From positions 1-63,976 of the forward strand of contig CAIYKV010000038.1 of the NCBI GenBank assembly GCA_903926855.1: a DNA stretch of 63,976 nucleotides. Direction: 5' to 3'. This document shows positions 45,121 through 54,824 of the stretch, in pieces. The translations under genes were made by a program, and so were the position numbers. This stretch comes from an uncultured Bacteroidota bacterium (GTDB lineage: Bacteria; Bacteroidota; Bacteroidia; Chitinophagales; Chitinophagaceae). Under the pieces are notes generated by a model that was not told where the DNA came from, made no database searches, and saw only the letters and a list, made by a program, of their open reading frames with translations. Numbering within the stretch: position 1 is the stretch's first letter; each line of letters opens with the position of its first letter.

Positions 45121-45705
45121 ATGATACCATTAAAAACAATTTGCAGCCGTTTTGTTCCATTGCCAATGGAAAACATAGATACAGACCAGATAATACCTGC
45201 CCGATTTCTGAAGGCAACCACCCGGGACGGGTTTGGAAAAAATTTATTCCGTGACTGGCGTTATGAAAATAATGATGATACCCAACCCAAAAAAGGGTTT
45301 GTTTTGAATCAACCGGAATATACAGGAGAGATATTGGTAGCGGGTAAAAATTTTGGCTGCGGATCCTCTCGTGAGCACGCAGCATGGGCATTGCAGGATT
45401 ATGGATTCAAGGCAGTGGTATCGAGTTTTTTCGCCGATATTTTTAAAAATAATGCTTTAAATAACGGGGTATTACCTGTAAAAGTGAGCGATGCATTTTT
45501 ATCGGAATTATTTGCATTGGGAAATGAAGCGACTATTTCCATTGATGTAGACAAGCAAACCATCACGATAGATCAAACAGGAGCTCAGGAAATTTTTGAT
45601 ATCAATATATATAAAAAAACATGCCTGATAAACGGGTATGATGATATCGATTATTTATTGAGCAATAAGAAGGCGATTGAAGCCTTCGAAGCGAAAATGG
45701 TATAG
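45121..45705 (+). CDS. leuD: 3-Isopropylmalate dehydratase small subunit
   Basis: Swivel-domain subunit that completes the LeuCD active site. 194 aa from ATG 45121; a TTG two codons earlier could also be read but ATG is preferred. Marks: [37 protein letters not shown] and [17 protein letters not shown]. It sits between leuC and the ABC ATPase gene (24 bp). Confidence 0.97.
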   Translation: MIPLKTICSRFVPLPMENIDTDQIIPARFLKATTRDGFGKNLFRDWRYENNDDTQPKKGFVLNQPEYTGEILVAGKNFGCGSSREHAAWALQDYGFKAVVSSFFADIFKNNALNNGVLPVKVSDAFLSELFALGNEATISIDVDKQTITIDQTGAQEIFDINIYKKTCLINGYDDIDYLLSNKKAIEAFEAKMV

Positions 45706-45729
45706 TATTCAGCAATAGAAGCGAACTTC

Positions 45730-47172
45730 ATGAAAGAAACCTTATTAGATGTACAAAATGTAACAATTCAATTATCCGGTAAAACGGTGTTGGAGGGTAT
45801 TACATTTTCTATTTCTGAAGGAGAGATGCTGGCGGTTATTGGTCCATCCGGAAGCGGAAAATCTACCTTATTAAAAATTCTGGCGGGTAATTATCTCAGT
45901 AAGGGTACCATACGATATACAGGTAACCCCAAAATTATTACAATAGCGCAACAGCATTATTTTAAGAACCTGTCCAATACTTCTTCTTTCTATTACCAGC
46001 AGCGATTTAATTCGGCCGATACAGAAGATGCCTTAACTGTATTAGAAGCTTTGGCCGCTGAAGGATTCAATGAACTTCAGATTGATGAAGTTCTTTCTTT
46101 ATTACATGCCAGTCATGTTAAAAACACACGACTTATTCAACTCTCAAATGGTGAACACAAACGCTTTCAGTTAGCGAAAGGCATCCTGCATCAGGCAGAT
46201 TGGCTCTTGCTCGATAATCCTTTTATCGGCCTGGATATTAGTGCACGAAAATTATTAAACCAGATACTTGACAACCTCTTTCAAAAAGGCCTCAAACTAT
46301 TCCTGGTTACTTCCGTATCAGAGATACCAGAAACCGTTACCCATATAGCATTGTTGAATAATGGCAAGCTAATGCCGGTAATTGCACGAAGAGAATTTAT
46401 TGAATCACAAAAAACATTACCTGTTTTACCAGGTGTTCAATTTATTCATGCCCGATTATTGGACCATGTAATACCAGCCTATACCTACCCTGATTTTACA
46501 GTGGCAATCAAAATGGTGAATACAAATGTTATTTATCATAACCAAACAATTCTGCATAACATAAACTGGGAAGTCAAAAAAGGAGAATGTTGGAGTTTGT
46601 CGGGGCATAATGGCTCAGGAAAGTCAACCTTGTTAAGCCTTGTAAACGGGGATAATCCACAGGCTTTTGCAAATGAAATATACCTGTTCGATAGAAAAAA
46701 AGGAACGGGCGAAACCATCTGGGACATTAAACAGAAGATAGGCTATGTGTCACCGGAACTGCATCATTATTTTGATGCCGCGGTCTCCTGTTTTGAAGTG
46801 GTGGCATCTGGTTTATTTGATACGATTGGATTGTTTAAGATAATTAGTGAGAAACAAAAAGCAATCGTAAACCAATGGATGGATATTTTATCTATTAAAC
46901 GTTTTGAAAAAAGAATGTTTAAACAGTTATCAAATGGGGAGCAAAGGCTGGTATTGTTGGCGAGGGCGCTGGTTAAAAATCCACCTCTCCTGATTCTGGA
47001 TGAACCTTGTCAGGGATTGGACGATGCAGCAACCAAACAGTTTATTGCTTTGATCAACGATATATGTGTGCATTTAAAAAAGACATTGGTATACGTAACA
47101 CATTACCAACAGGAAATACCTGCATGTATTAACCGTTCCTTACAATTAGCGAACGGAAGAATTGCAGCTTAA
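45730..47172 (+). CDS. Tandem ABC ATPase (ModF-like) within the leu operon
   Basis: A 480-aa soluble protein with two ABC nucleotide-binding domains and no membrane segment. NBD1 has Walker A GPSGSGKST (38-46), signature LSNGEHKR and Walker B LLLDNP (160-164), where the catalytic Glu is replaced by Asn163. NBD2 has Walker A GHNGSGKST (292-300), signature LSNGEQR and a normal LLILDEP (Asp424-Glu425). Architecture and the LSNGE signature match the ModF/PhrA family linked in E. coli to molybdate loci, whose function is unclear. It lies 24 bp after leuD and 24 bp before leuB, so it is translated from the leucine operon. No permease is nearby. Confidence 0.88.
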   Translation: MKETLLDVQNVTIQLSGKTVLEGITFSISEGEMLAVIGPSGSGKSTLLKILAGNYLSKGTIRYTGNPKIITIAQQHYFKNLSNTSSFYYQQRFNSADTEDALTVLEALAAEGFNELQIDEVLSLLHASHVKNTRLIQLSNGEHKRFQLAKGILHQADWLLLDNPFIGLDISARKLLNQILDNLFQKGLKLFLVTSVSEIPETVTHIALLNNGKLMPVIARREFIESQKTLPVLPGVQFIHARLLDHVIPAYTYPDFTVAIKMVNTNVIYHNQTILHNINWEVKKGECWSLSGHNGSGKSTLLSLVNGDNPQAFANEIYLFDRKKGTGETIWDIKQKIGYVSPELHHYFDAAVSCFEVVASGLFDTIGLFKIISEKQKAIVNQWMDILSIKRFEKRMFKQLSNGEQRLVLLARALVKNPPLLILDEPCQGLDDAATKQFIALINDICVHLKKTLVYVTHYQQEIPACINRSLQLANGRIAA

Positions 47173-47196
47173 TCAAATTTGAAATTAATAAGCAGG

Positions 47197-48312
47197 ATGG
47201 AAAAAAAAATAGCAGTAATTATGGGCGACGGAATTGGACCGGAAGTAACCGAGCAATCAATAAAAGTGTTGAATGCAATCGGCCGTCGTTTTGGCCATCA
47301 GTTTCATTATGCATATGGGTTGATGGGTGCGGTTGCGATTGATAAAACCGGAAATCCATTGCCCGATGAAACCATTGTAACCTGTCTGGAATCAGATGCT
47401 ATTCTATTTGGTGCAATTGGCCACCCAAAATATGATAATGACCCAACTGCAAAAGTAAGACCAGAACAAGGTTTATTGAAGCTTCGGAAAGAACTTCAGT
47501 TATTTGCGAATATCAGACCGGTTAGTACGTATCCATCCTTACAACATTTATCACCGCTGAAAGCTAAGCAACTGAAAGATGTTGACTTTGTAATTTTCAG
47601 AGAACTTACTGGAGGAATCTATTTTGGAAAGAAAGAATTGAGTGAGGATAAAACACAGGCTTCTGATCTCTGTGTATATAGCAAACATGAAATAGAAAGA
47701 GTTTCGCATCTGGCATTCCAGTATGCACAAAAGCGCAGAAAAAGACTCACGCTGGTAGACAAAGCAAATGTGCTGGAAACTTCCCGTTTATGGCGTAAAG
47801 TGGTTCAGGAAATTGCATTGCAATATTCGGATATTACGGTAGACTATATGTTTGTTGATAATGCCTCTATGCAAATCATTTTATATCCGGCACAATTTGA
47901 TGTTGTATTGACTGAAAATATGTTTGGCGATATTATCAGTGATGAAGCAAGTGTATTAACGGGATCATTAGGTTTATTGCCTTCTGCCTCGGTAGGCAAT
48001 AAAACAGCTTTGTTTGAACCCATTCATGGCTCTTATCCACAAGCTGCTGGAAAAAATATTGCAAATCCTTTAGGGTCGATTTTATCCTCAGCCATGTTAC
48101 TGGATCATTTTCAGTTCACAGCTGAAGCGGCTGCAGTGAGGGCTGCCGTAGAGTGGACTCTGGCAAATGGTTTTGTGTCGAAAGATATTGATGCCATAAA
48201 TAATTATTCAACAACAGCTATTGGAGACCTGATCACAGACCATATCGAAAGAAATGCCGGTTCGGAAAGCCAGGGAACCAATGAATCTTTTAACAAATCG
48301 ACAATCATTTAA
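47197..48312 (+). CDS. leuB: 3-Isopropylmalate dehydrogenase
   Basis: NAD-dependent oxidative decarboxylation of 3-isopropylmalate to 2-ketoisocaproate. 371 aa from ATG 47197; the TTG six codons upstream is unlikely. Marks: IAVIMGDGIGPEVTEQSIKV, ILFGAIGHPKYDN, FRELTGGIYFGKKELSE, VDKANVLETSRLWR and TENMFGDIISDEASVLTGS with the metal-binding aspartates, and GSYPQAAGKNIANPLG. Last gene of the leu block; no terminator is evident before the ilv promoter 80 bp on. Confidence 0.96.
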   Translation: MEKKIAVIMGDGIGPEVTEQSIKVLNAIGRRFGHQFHYAYGLMGAVAIDKTGNPLPDETIVTCLESDAILFGAIGHPKYDNDPTAKVRPEQGLLKLRKELQLFANIRPVSTYPSLQHLSPLKAKQLKDVDFVIFRELTGGIYFGKKELSEDKTQASDLCVYSKHEIERVSHLAFQYAQKRRKRLTLVDKANVLETSRLWRKVVQEIALQYSDITVDYMFVDNASMQIILYPAQFDVVLTENMFGDIISDEASVLTGSLGLLPSASVGNKTALFEPIHGSYPQAAGKNIANPLGSILSSAMLLDHFQFTAEAAAVRAAVEWTLANGFVSKDIDAINNYSTTAIGDLITDHIERNAGSESQGTNESFNKSTII

Positions 48313-48391
48313 TAGAGATGTGTTGAATACTGATTACTAACAGGTGTTTGTAAAGAAAATGCAGGGTTTAATAAAATAGTTACACAAGTTC

Positions 48392-48422
48392 TTTGTTTTT
48401 TGCAATGGTGGGAGTACTTTCG
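48392..48422 (+). promoter_or_regulatory. Promoter of the ilv operon
   Basis: TTTG (48392-48395), a 19-base spacer and TACTTTCG (48415-48422) match TTTG-N19-TAnnTTTG with one change. The predicted start is ~10 bases before the leader-peptide ATG at 48439. Confidence 0.75.
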
Positions 48423-48438
48423 TTAGCACGAACACTCT

Positions 48439-48531
48439 ATGTTACAAAACAGGTCAAATAATTTCAGAACGTTTTTCACAGTCATTAGTATTGTGATCGT
48501 CATTATTATTCCTGCAATGCATGGAGGATGA
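48439..48531 (+). CDS. ilv leader peptide (Ile/Val-rich attenuator peptide)
   Basis: A 30-codon ORF directly after the promoter. It begins MLQNRSNNFRTFF and continues TVISIVIVIIIP, so 9 of the 10 residues from Val15 to Ile24 are Ile or Val, followed by AMHGG and TGA. This is the layout of the enteric ilv leader peptides: ribosomes short of charged Ile- or Val-tRNA would stall in the run and alter RNA folding downstream, where a strong terminator sits 35 bases after the stop. The peptide itself needs no function. The leader stop region carries TGGAGG (48522-48527), complementary to CCTCCA (48572-48577) in the terminator stem-loop, a possible antiterminator. Too short for usual gene calling. 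Confidence 0.85.
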   Translation: MLQNRSNNFRTFFTVISIVIVIIIPAMHGG

Positions 48532-48566
48532 GACTGTATCTGGTAACAAAATACTAAGCATATAAG

Positions 48567-48600
48567 CCCCGCCTCCAAAAAGGCGGGGTTTTGTTTTGTT
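48567..48600 (+). terminator. Attenuator terminator of the ilv operon
   Basis: CCCCGCC (48567-48573) and GGCGGGG (48582-48588) form a perfect 7-bp GC stem around TCCAAAAA, followed by TTTTGTTTTGTT. It stands 36 bases after the leader peptide stop and 63 bases before ilvE, so it ends transcription before the structural genes unless overridden. Confidence 0.92.
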
Positions 48601-48662
48601 GGATCATGCAAAAAATAAATAACAGAGAAGACAGAATCTTCTCTGGCGTAAAATGAAAGATT

Positions 48663-49574
48663 ATGGCAAACTATTACAATGAAAAAACTGAGTTGTACCT
48701 GAATGGTGAATTTGTAAAAGCTTCAGAAGCAAAAATGGATTTTTATAGCCAGTCATTGCACTATGGCTATTCAGTTTTTGAAGGGATCCGTTCTTATCGT
48801 ACTGAGAACGGAAAAACAAAAATATTCAAAGCAAAGGAACACTATGACAGGCTGAAGCTATCTGCACAGGCATTAAACCTTCCTTATCATTGGACAACAG
48901 CTGAATTAATTGCTGCAACCTATGAATTATTGGATAGAAATCAGTTACAGGATGCCTATATCCGCCCCGTAATTTATGCTCCCGCCAATATGAGTTTTAA
49001 CCTGAATACCGAATCCTTTATTGTAATAGAAGCCTGGGAAATGGCACCGTTTTTAGGAGATAAATTAATACGCGTAATGACTTCTTCTTTCCAACGGCCA
49101 AATCCTAAGGGATTTAAACTGTATGCAAAAGCAGCGGGTCATTATGTAAACTCAATCATGGCCAGTCATGAAGCAAAGGCAAATGGATTCGATGAGGCAC
49201 TTTTATTAGATATGAACGAACATATTGCAGAAGCGCCGGGAGCGAATCTGTTTTTTGAAAAAGACGGAAAATTATTTACACCGGCTCCCGGACATATTCT
49301 TGCTGGGATAACACGAGCCACTGTTATCGAACTCTGTAGCGAACTGAATATACCGGTTGAAGAAGCCGTTTTTTCTAAAGAAGCTATTTACGGAGCTGAT
49401 GCAGCATTCTTTTGTGGTACAGCCGCGGAAGTAATCGGATTTGAATCTCTGGATAACCAACCCTTTGCGATGAAATGGGAAAATTCAGTAAGCAGATCGA
49501 TACAGCTTGCGTATAAAAATCTGGTAAAAGAAAATAGACAGGAACTGGTTAACGAAATAGTTGGAGTAGAATAG
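48663..49574 (+). CDS. ilvE: Branched-chain amino acid aminotransferase
   Basis: Last step of Val, Leu and Ile synthesis: transfers amino groups from glutamate to the branched keto acids. 303 aa, fold-type IV PLP enzyme. Marks: SLHYGYSVFEGIRSYRTENG, RPVIYAP, PLP Lys156 in LYAKAAGHYVNSIMASHEAK, and AEAPGANLFFEKDG and GITRATVIELC. The order ilvE first in the block, directly behind the attenuator, gives it the same control as ilvDBNC. Confidence 0.96.
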   Translation: MANYYNEKTELYLNGEFVKASEAKMDFYSQSLHYGYSVFEGIRSYRTENGKTKIFKAKEHYDRLKLSAQALNLPYHWTTAELIAATYELLDRNQLQDAYIRPVIYAPANMSFNLNTESFIVIEAWEMAPFLGDKLIRVMTSSFQRPNPKGFKLYAKAAGHYVNSIMASHEAKANGFDEALLLDMNEHIAEAPGANLFFEKDGKLFTPAPGHILAGITRATVIELCSELNIPVEEAVFSKEAIYGADAAFFCGTAAEVIGFESLDNQPFAMKWENSVSRSIQLAYKNLVKENRQELVNEIVGVE

Positions 49575-49601
49575 TTTAAATAAAGGAAGAAAACAAAACG
49601 C

Positions 49602-51287
49602 ATGTCAAAAGAAATCAATCAATACAGTAAAACCATTACACAGGATGCTACCCAGCCTGCAGCACAGGCAATGTTTTATGGGATAGGGCTTACCGATGAA
49701 GATCTTGCAAAAGCACAGGTAGGTATTGTAAGTATGGGTTATGATGGCAATCCCTGCAATATGCATCTGAACGATCTGGCAAAACTGGTAAAAAAAGGTG
49801 TTTGGGAATCGAATCTGGTTGGACTCATATTTAATACGATTGGCGTTAGTGATGGAATGAGTAATGGTACGGATGGAATGCGATATTCATTGGTGAGCAG
49901 AGATATAATAGCAGATTCTATTGAAGCAGTATGCGGGGCACAGTATTATGACAGCGTTATTGCGATACCTGGCTGTGATAAAAACATGCCTGGATCTTTA
50001 ATGGCAATGGGCAGACTGAATCGCCCGTCTATCATGGTTTACGGAGGAACAATCGCTCCCGGACATTATGATGGAAAAGACCTGAATATTGTATCTGCCT
50101 TTGAAGCATTGGGGCAGAAAATTGCCGGTCAGCTGAGTGAAGCAGATTTTAAAGGAATTATTCAGCATGCTTGTCCTGGTGCAGGAGCATGTGGAGGTAT
50201 GTATACAGCAAATACCATGGCTTCAGCGATTGAAGCATTAGGTATGAGTCTTCCTTACTCTTCTTCTCATCCTGCCTTAAGCGAAGAAAAAAAGCAGGAA
50301 TGTCTGGATGCAGGAAAAGCGATTAGGCATTTATTGGAAAATGATATCAAGCCAAAAGATATCATGACACCAAAAGCTTTTGAAAATGCAATTACTGTTG
50401 TAATGATTTTGGGAGGTAGTACCAATGCGGTACTGCATTTGATTGCTATTGCTAAAAGTGTGGGTGTAACACTAACCCAGGATGATTTTCAGGCGATAAG
50501 TGACAGGGTGCCCATGCTGGCTGATTTTAAACCAAGTGGTAAATACCTGATGCAGGATTTGCATCAATATGGTGGCGTGCCGGCCGTGATGAAATACTTA
50601 TTGAAGACTGGATTTCTGCATGGGGATTGTCTGACAGTAACAGGCAAAACAATTGCAGAAAACTTAGCCAATGCACCTGACTTGGATTTTGATCAGCAAA
50701 AAGTGATTCTTCCTATTGAACATCCTTTAAAAGCAACCGGCCACCTGCAGATATTATATGGTAATCTGGCTGAAGGAGGAAGTGTGGCAAAAATTACCGG
50801 AAAAGAAGGGGAACGTTTTGTTGGACCAGCAAGAGTGTTTGATGGAGAGTTTGAATTGATTAACGGGATCAACAGCGGAAAGATAAAAGCGGGTGATGTA
50901 GTTGTGATCAGGTATGTAGGACCAAGAGGTGCACCCGGTATGCCTGAAATGCTTAAACCTACTTCGGCTTTAATTGGCGCAGGGTTAGGTAAATCAGTTG
51001 CATTAATTACTGATGGAAGATTTAGCGGAGGAACACATGGATTTGTAGTGGGACATATTACTCCCGAAGCATTTAATGGTGGATTGATTGGTCTGGTAAA
51101 AGATGATGATCCAATAGAGTTAGATGTTGCCACAAAAAAGATGACACTAAAAATTTCTGAAGAAGAAATAGCCAAACGTAAGGCTGAATGGAAACAACCT
51201 GCTTTAAAAGCAACCAAGGGGATCCTTTTTAAATATGCCCGTCAGGTAAAAGATGCTTCTGAAGGATGTGTAACTGATGAAGCGTAG
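49602..51287 (+). CDS. ilvD: Dihydroxy-acid dehydratase
   Basis: Fe-S dehydratase converting dihydroxy acids to 2-keto acids for Val and Ile. 561 aa. Cluster and active-site motifs: [51 protein letters not shown] and the C-terminal [20 protein letters not shown]. 27 bp after ilvE, 38 bp before ilvB. Confidence 0.98.
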   Translation: MSKEINQYSKTITQDATQPAAQAMFYGIGLTDEDLAKAQVGIVSMGYDGNPCNMHLNDLAKLVKKGVWESNLVGLIFNTIGVSDGMSNGTDGMRYSLVSRDIIADSIEAVCGAQYYDSVIAIPGCDKNMPGSLMAMGRLNRPSIMVYGGTIAPGHYDGKDLNIVSAFEALGQKIAGQLSEADFKGIIQHACPGAGACGGMYTANTMASAIEALGMSLPYSSSHPALSEEKKQECLDAGKAIRHLLENDIKPKDIMTPKAFENAITVVMILGGSTNAVLHLIAIAKSVGVTLTQDDFQAISDRVPMLADFKPSGKYLMQDLHQYGGVPAVMKYLLKTGFLHGDCLTVTGKTIAENLANAPDLDFDQQKVILPIEHPLKATGHLQILYGNLAEGGSVAKITGKEGERFVGPARVFDGEFELINGINSGKIKAGDVVVIRYVGPRGAPGMPEMLKPTSALIGAGLGKSVALITDGRFSGGTHGFVVGHITPEAFNGGLIGLVKDDDPIELDVATKKMTLKISEEEIAKRKAEWKQPALKATKGILFKYARQVKDASEGCVTDEA

Positions 51288-51325
51288 GCATTTTGTTGGT
51301 TAAATAATGAATAAAAATTGATTGT

Positions 51326-53068
51326 ATGAATACAGTTGAAGAAATCAAAACAGTAAGCCCCACACCCGCAGCAGTAACAGAGTTGATATCCGGCTCTCAG
51401 GCTGTTCTGGAGGCTTGTATTGCAGAACAGGTAGACACTGTGTTTGGTTATCCGGGTGGCGCAATCATGCCTATCTATGACGCTTTGTATGATTATAATG
51501 ATAAGCTGAAACATATACTGGTAAGACATGAACAGGGAGCTACTCATGCGGCACAGGGATATGCACGGGCATCGGGTAAAGTAGGGGTTGTTTTCGCAAC
51601 AAGTGGACCAGGTGCCACAAACCTGGTAACAGGATTGGCAGATGCCATGATAGACAGTACGCCAATGGTTGCGATAACCGGACAGGTATTTGCTCATTTA
51701 TTGGGTACAGACGCATTTCAGGAAACAGATATTATCAATATCACAACGCCGGTTACCAAGTGGAATTACCAGGTAACAGATGCAACAGAAATCCCTTCTG
51801 TTTTAGCGAAAGCATTTTATCTGGCAAAAAGCGGAAGACCAGGACCGGTATTAATTGATATTACAAAGAATGCACAGATACAGAAATTTGATTATGCAGG
51901 GTATACAAAATGCACGCATATCAGAAGCTATCGGCCTAAGCCCATTGTTCGGAAAGAATTTATTGCGGAAGCAGCCAAATTGATCAATGAAGCCGAGAAA
52001 CCATTTATTATATTCGGACAGGGAGTAATACTCGGAAAAGCCGAAGCAGAATTCAAGGCCTTTGTAGAAAAAAGCGGAATCCCTGCTGCCTGGACAATAC
52101 TGGGCTTAAGTGCATTGACCACTGATCATCCATTGAATGTTGGCATGTTGGGTATGCATGGAAACTATGGCCCCAACCTGTTAACCAATGAATGTGATGT
52201 TTTGATTGCTGTGGGGATGCGTTTTGATGATCGGGTAACCGGCAGACTGGATAAATATGCCAAACAGGCAAAAGTGATTCATTTAGATATCGACCCTTCT
52301 GAAATTGATAAAAATGTAAAAGCAACAATAGGTGTTTGGGGCGATTGTAAAGAAACGCTTCCGCTTCTTAGCAGTTTGGTAGAAGAGAAAAAACATACCG
52401 AGTGGCTTGAAAAATTCAGGGCTTGTGATGCCGAGGAAAATAAAGAAGTCATATTTGAAGAACTACATCCTTCTACAGACCAAATGACGATGGGGGAAGT
52501 GATTAGAAACATGAATGAAATTACTGGTGGTAATGCAATCATTGTTACTGATGTGGGTCAACACCAGATGGTAGCTTGCCGATATGCAAAATTCAATGAG
52601 TCTAAAAGTAATATTACTTCTGGTGGATTGGGAACCATGGGATTTGGATTACCCGCAGCCATAGGCGCAAAATTTGGGGCTCCACAAAGAACCGTAATTG
52701 CCATTATTGGAGATGGAGGGATACAAATGACGATACAGGAACTAGGTACCATTATGCAGGCTGAGATCAATGTAAAAATCCTGATCCTGAATAATCAATT
52801 TCTGGGAATGGTTCGTCAATGGCAGCAATTGTTTAATGATAAGCGCTACTCTTTTGTAGATATTGCCAGTCCGGATTATGTAATGGTTGCCAAAGCCTAT
52901 GGAATTGAAGGTCAAAAAGTAACTGAAAGACAAAACCTCAAGCAGGCATTACAAACCATGCTGGATCATAATGGATCTTATTTATTAGAAGTAATGGTAA
53001 GCAAAGAAAACAATGTATTTCCAATGGTTCCTCAGGGATGTAGTGTTAGTGAGATCAGATTAAAATAA
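51326..53068 (+). CDS. ilvB: Acetolactate synthase large subunit
   Basis: TPP- and FAD-dependent catalytic subunit that makes acetolactate or acetohydroxybutyrate, the first common step to Val/Leu and Ile. 580 aa. The catalytic Glu is in LVRHEQGATHAAQGYARASG, the FAD/quinone-binding middle domain follows, and the TPP motif runs GDGGIQMTIQELGTIMQ through LNNQFLGMVRQWQ. The N-terminal ~25 residues precede the fold and may be disordered. Paired with ilvN 10 bp downstream. Confidence 0.97.
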   Translation: MNTVEEIKTVSPTPAAVTELISGSQAVLEACIAEQVDTVFGYPGGAIMPIYDALYDYNDKLKHILVRHEQGATHAAQGYARASGKVGVVFATSGPGATNLVTGLADAMIDSTPMVAITGQVFAHLLGTDAFQETDIINITTPVTKWNYQVTDATEIPSVLAKAFYLAKSGRPGPVLIDITKNAQIQKFDYAGYTKCTHIRSYRPKPIVRKEFIAEAAKLINEAEKPFIIFGQGVILGKAEAEFKAFVEKSGIPAAWTILGLSALTTDHPLNVGMLGMHGNYGPNLLTNECDVLIAVGMRFDDRVTGRLDKYAKQAKVIHLDIDPSEIDKNVKATIGVWGDCKETLPLLSSLVEEKKHTEWLEKFRACDAEENKEVIFEELHPSTDQMTMGEVIRNMNEITGGNAIIVTDVGQHQMVACRYAKFNESKSNITSGGLGTMGFGLPAAIGAKFGAPQRTVIAIIGDGGIQMTIQELGTIMQAEINVKILILNNQFLGMVRQWQQLFNDKRYSFVDIASPDYVMVAKAYGIEGQKVTERQNLKQALQTMLDHNGSYLLEVMVSKENNVFPMVPQGCSVSEIRLK

Positions 53069-53078
53069 AAACCTTTTT

Positions 53079-53669
53079 ATGCATAAACAGGAATTTACGA
53101 TAACAGTATATACGGAAAACCATATTGGTTTGCTTGTACGTATTGCGACGATCTTTTCCAGGCGCAAGATCAATATTGAAAGCCTGAATACTTCTCCTTC
53201 TGAAGCAGAAGGTATCCATCGATTTACCATTGTTATTGATGAAACAGAAGAAGTAGTGAGAAAACTTGCCAGACAAATTGAAAAGCAGGTTGAAGTATTA
53301 AAAGCTTATTATAATACCAATGACGAAATCATCTGGCAGGAACTGGCTTTGTACAAAGTGCCAACTGATGAGATTGCAGAAAAAGTGAAAGTGGAAAGAT
53401 TGCTTCGTGAACATGGGGCGAGGGCTGTTGTGATACGGAAAGACTATACCATTTTTGAAACCAGTGGACACAGAGAAGAAACAGAAAAACTGGTAGCAGT
53501 GCTTGCGCCATATGGATTAATTGAATTTGTAAGAAGTGCAAGGGTAGCAATCATCAAAAGCAGTCATGGGTTTCATGAGAAGCTGAAAGAATTTGAAGAA
53601 ACAGAACCTGGTGAAGAATTGATTGAGAATGAATTTCTTGATAAACAGCAGGAAGTATTTACTATGTAA
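53079..53669 (+). CDS. ilvN: Acetolactate synthase regulatory subunit
   Basis: Small subunit that activates IlvB and gives valine feedback. 196 aa, the long form with an N-terminal ACT domain (EFTITVYTENHIGLLVRIAT and FSRRKINIESLNTSPSE) and a C-terminal second ACT-like domain. The Gly in ENHIGLLVR is the position at which valine usually binds. It follows ilvB by 10 bp, consistent with stoichiometric synthesis. Confidence 0.94.
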   Translation: MHKQEFTITVYTENHIGLLVRIATIFSRRKINIESLNTSPSEAEGIHRFTIVIDETEEVVRKLARQIEKQVEVLKAYYNTNDEIIWQELALYKVPTDEIAEKVKVERLLREHGARAVVIRKDYTIFETSGHREETEKLVAVLAPYGLIEFVRSARVAIIKSSHGFHEKLKEFEETEPGEELIENEFLDKQQEVFTM

Positions 53670-53755
53670 GATCGTTTCGTTAAAATAAAAATTAGTATCA
53701 ATTATTAAAAACAATCTCCATTCTTCTTTCTGAATTGGAGGGTAAAACAAAAAAA

Positions 53756-54817
53756 ATGGCAAAATTAAATTTCGGCGGAGTGGAAGAAAATGTAGTTACT
53801 CGCGATGAGTTTCCACTGGCAAAAGCACAGCAGGTTTTAAAGGATGAAGTAGTGGCTGTAATTGGTTACGGTGTGCAGGGCCCAGGCCAGGCATTGAACC
53901 AGAAAGAAAACGGGATCAATGTAATTGTGGGGCAACGGAAAAATTCAAAAAGCTGGGATAAAGCGGTTCATGATGGCTTTGTTCCTGGTGAAACCTTATT
54001 CGAAATCGAAGAAGCTTTAGAGAAAGGAACCATCATATGTTATTTGCTGAGCGATGCTGCACAGATTGCTATGTGGCCCACTGTAAAAAAGCATTTAACA
54101 CCCGGTAAAGCTTTGTATTTTTCGCACGGCTTTGGAATAACCTATAACGATCAAACTGGAATTATACCTCCGGCTGATGTGGATGTATTTTTAGTGGCTC
54201 CAAAAGGATCCGGAACTTCTTTACGCAGAATGTTCCTGCAAGGTCGCGGACTTAATAGTAGCTATGCTATTTTTCAGGATGCTACCGGTCGTGCATTTGA
54301 GCGAGTGGTATCATTAGGCATTGCGATAGGAAGCGGCTATTTATTTGAAACGAATTTTAAGAAAGAAGTATACAGCGATCTTACCGGCGAGCGTGGAACA
54401 CTGATGGGTGCCATCCAGGGGATTTTTGCTGCTCAGTTTCAGGTTTTGCGTTCAAAGGGACATTCTCCTTCTGAAGCATTCAATGAAACTGTTGAAGAGT
54501 TAACCCAGTCACTTATGCCATTGGTGGCAGAGAATGGAATGGATTGGATGTATGCCAACTGCTCCACTACCGCACAAAGAGGTGCGCTTGACTGGTGGAA
54601 AAAATTCCGCGACGCAACCTTACCTGTCTTCACAGAACTCTATGAAAGTGTAGCAGCTGGAAAAGAAGCCGCAATTTCTATTGAAAGTAATAGTAAAGCA
54701 GATTATCGTGCTAAACTGGAAGTGGAATTGAAGGAGCTACATGACAGTGAATTATGGCAGGCAGGTAAAACAGTTAGAAGCCTGCGTCCTGAAAACCAGT
54801 CACCCGCTTCCGCTTAA
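53756..54817 (+). CDS. ilvC: Ketol-acid reductoisomerase
   Basis: NADPH- and Mg-dependent isomerisation/reduction of acetohydroxy acids to dihydroxy acids. 353 aa from ATG 53756; a TTG seven codons upstream overlaps no ribosome site and is rejected. Marks: VVAVIGYGVQGPGQALNQKE (Rossmann loop), GQRKNSKSW, and the acidic metal site VYSDLTGERGTLMGAIQG with the knotted C-terminal domain containing ANCSTTAQRGALDWW. Followed by an 81-bp gap containing a long inverted repeat before ilvA. Confidence 0.96.
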   Translation: MAKLNFGGVEENVVTRDEFPLAKAQQVLKDEVVAVIGYGVQGPGQALNQKENGINVIVGQRKNSKSWDKAVHDGFVPGETLFEIEEALEKGTIICYLLSDAAQIAMWPTVKKHLTPGKALYFSHGFGITYNDQTGIIPPADVDVFLVAPKGSGTSLRRMFLQGRGLNSSYAIFQDATGRAFERVVSLGIAIGSGYLFETNFKKEVYSDLTGERGTLMGAIQGIFAAQFQVLRSKGHSPSEAFNETVEELTQSLMPLVAENGMDWMYANCSTTAQRGALDWWKKFRDATLPVFTELYESVAAGKEAAISIESNSKADYRAKLEVELKELHDSELWQAGKTVRSLRPENQSPASA

Positions 54818-54824
54818 TTGTCAA

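Noticed and set aside
50693..51217. Minus-strand ORF of 174 codons inside ilvD
   Set aside because: Antisense shadow of a highly conserved gene, no family resemblance.
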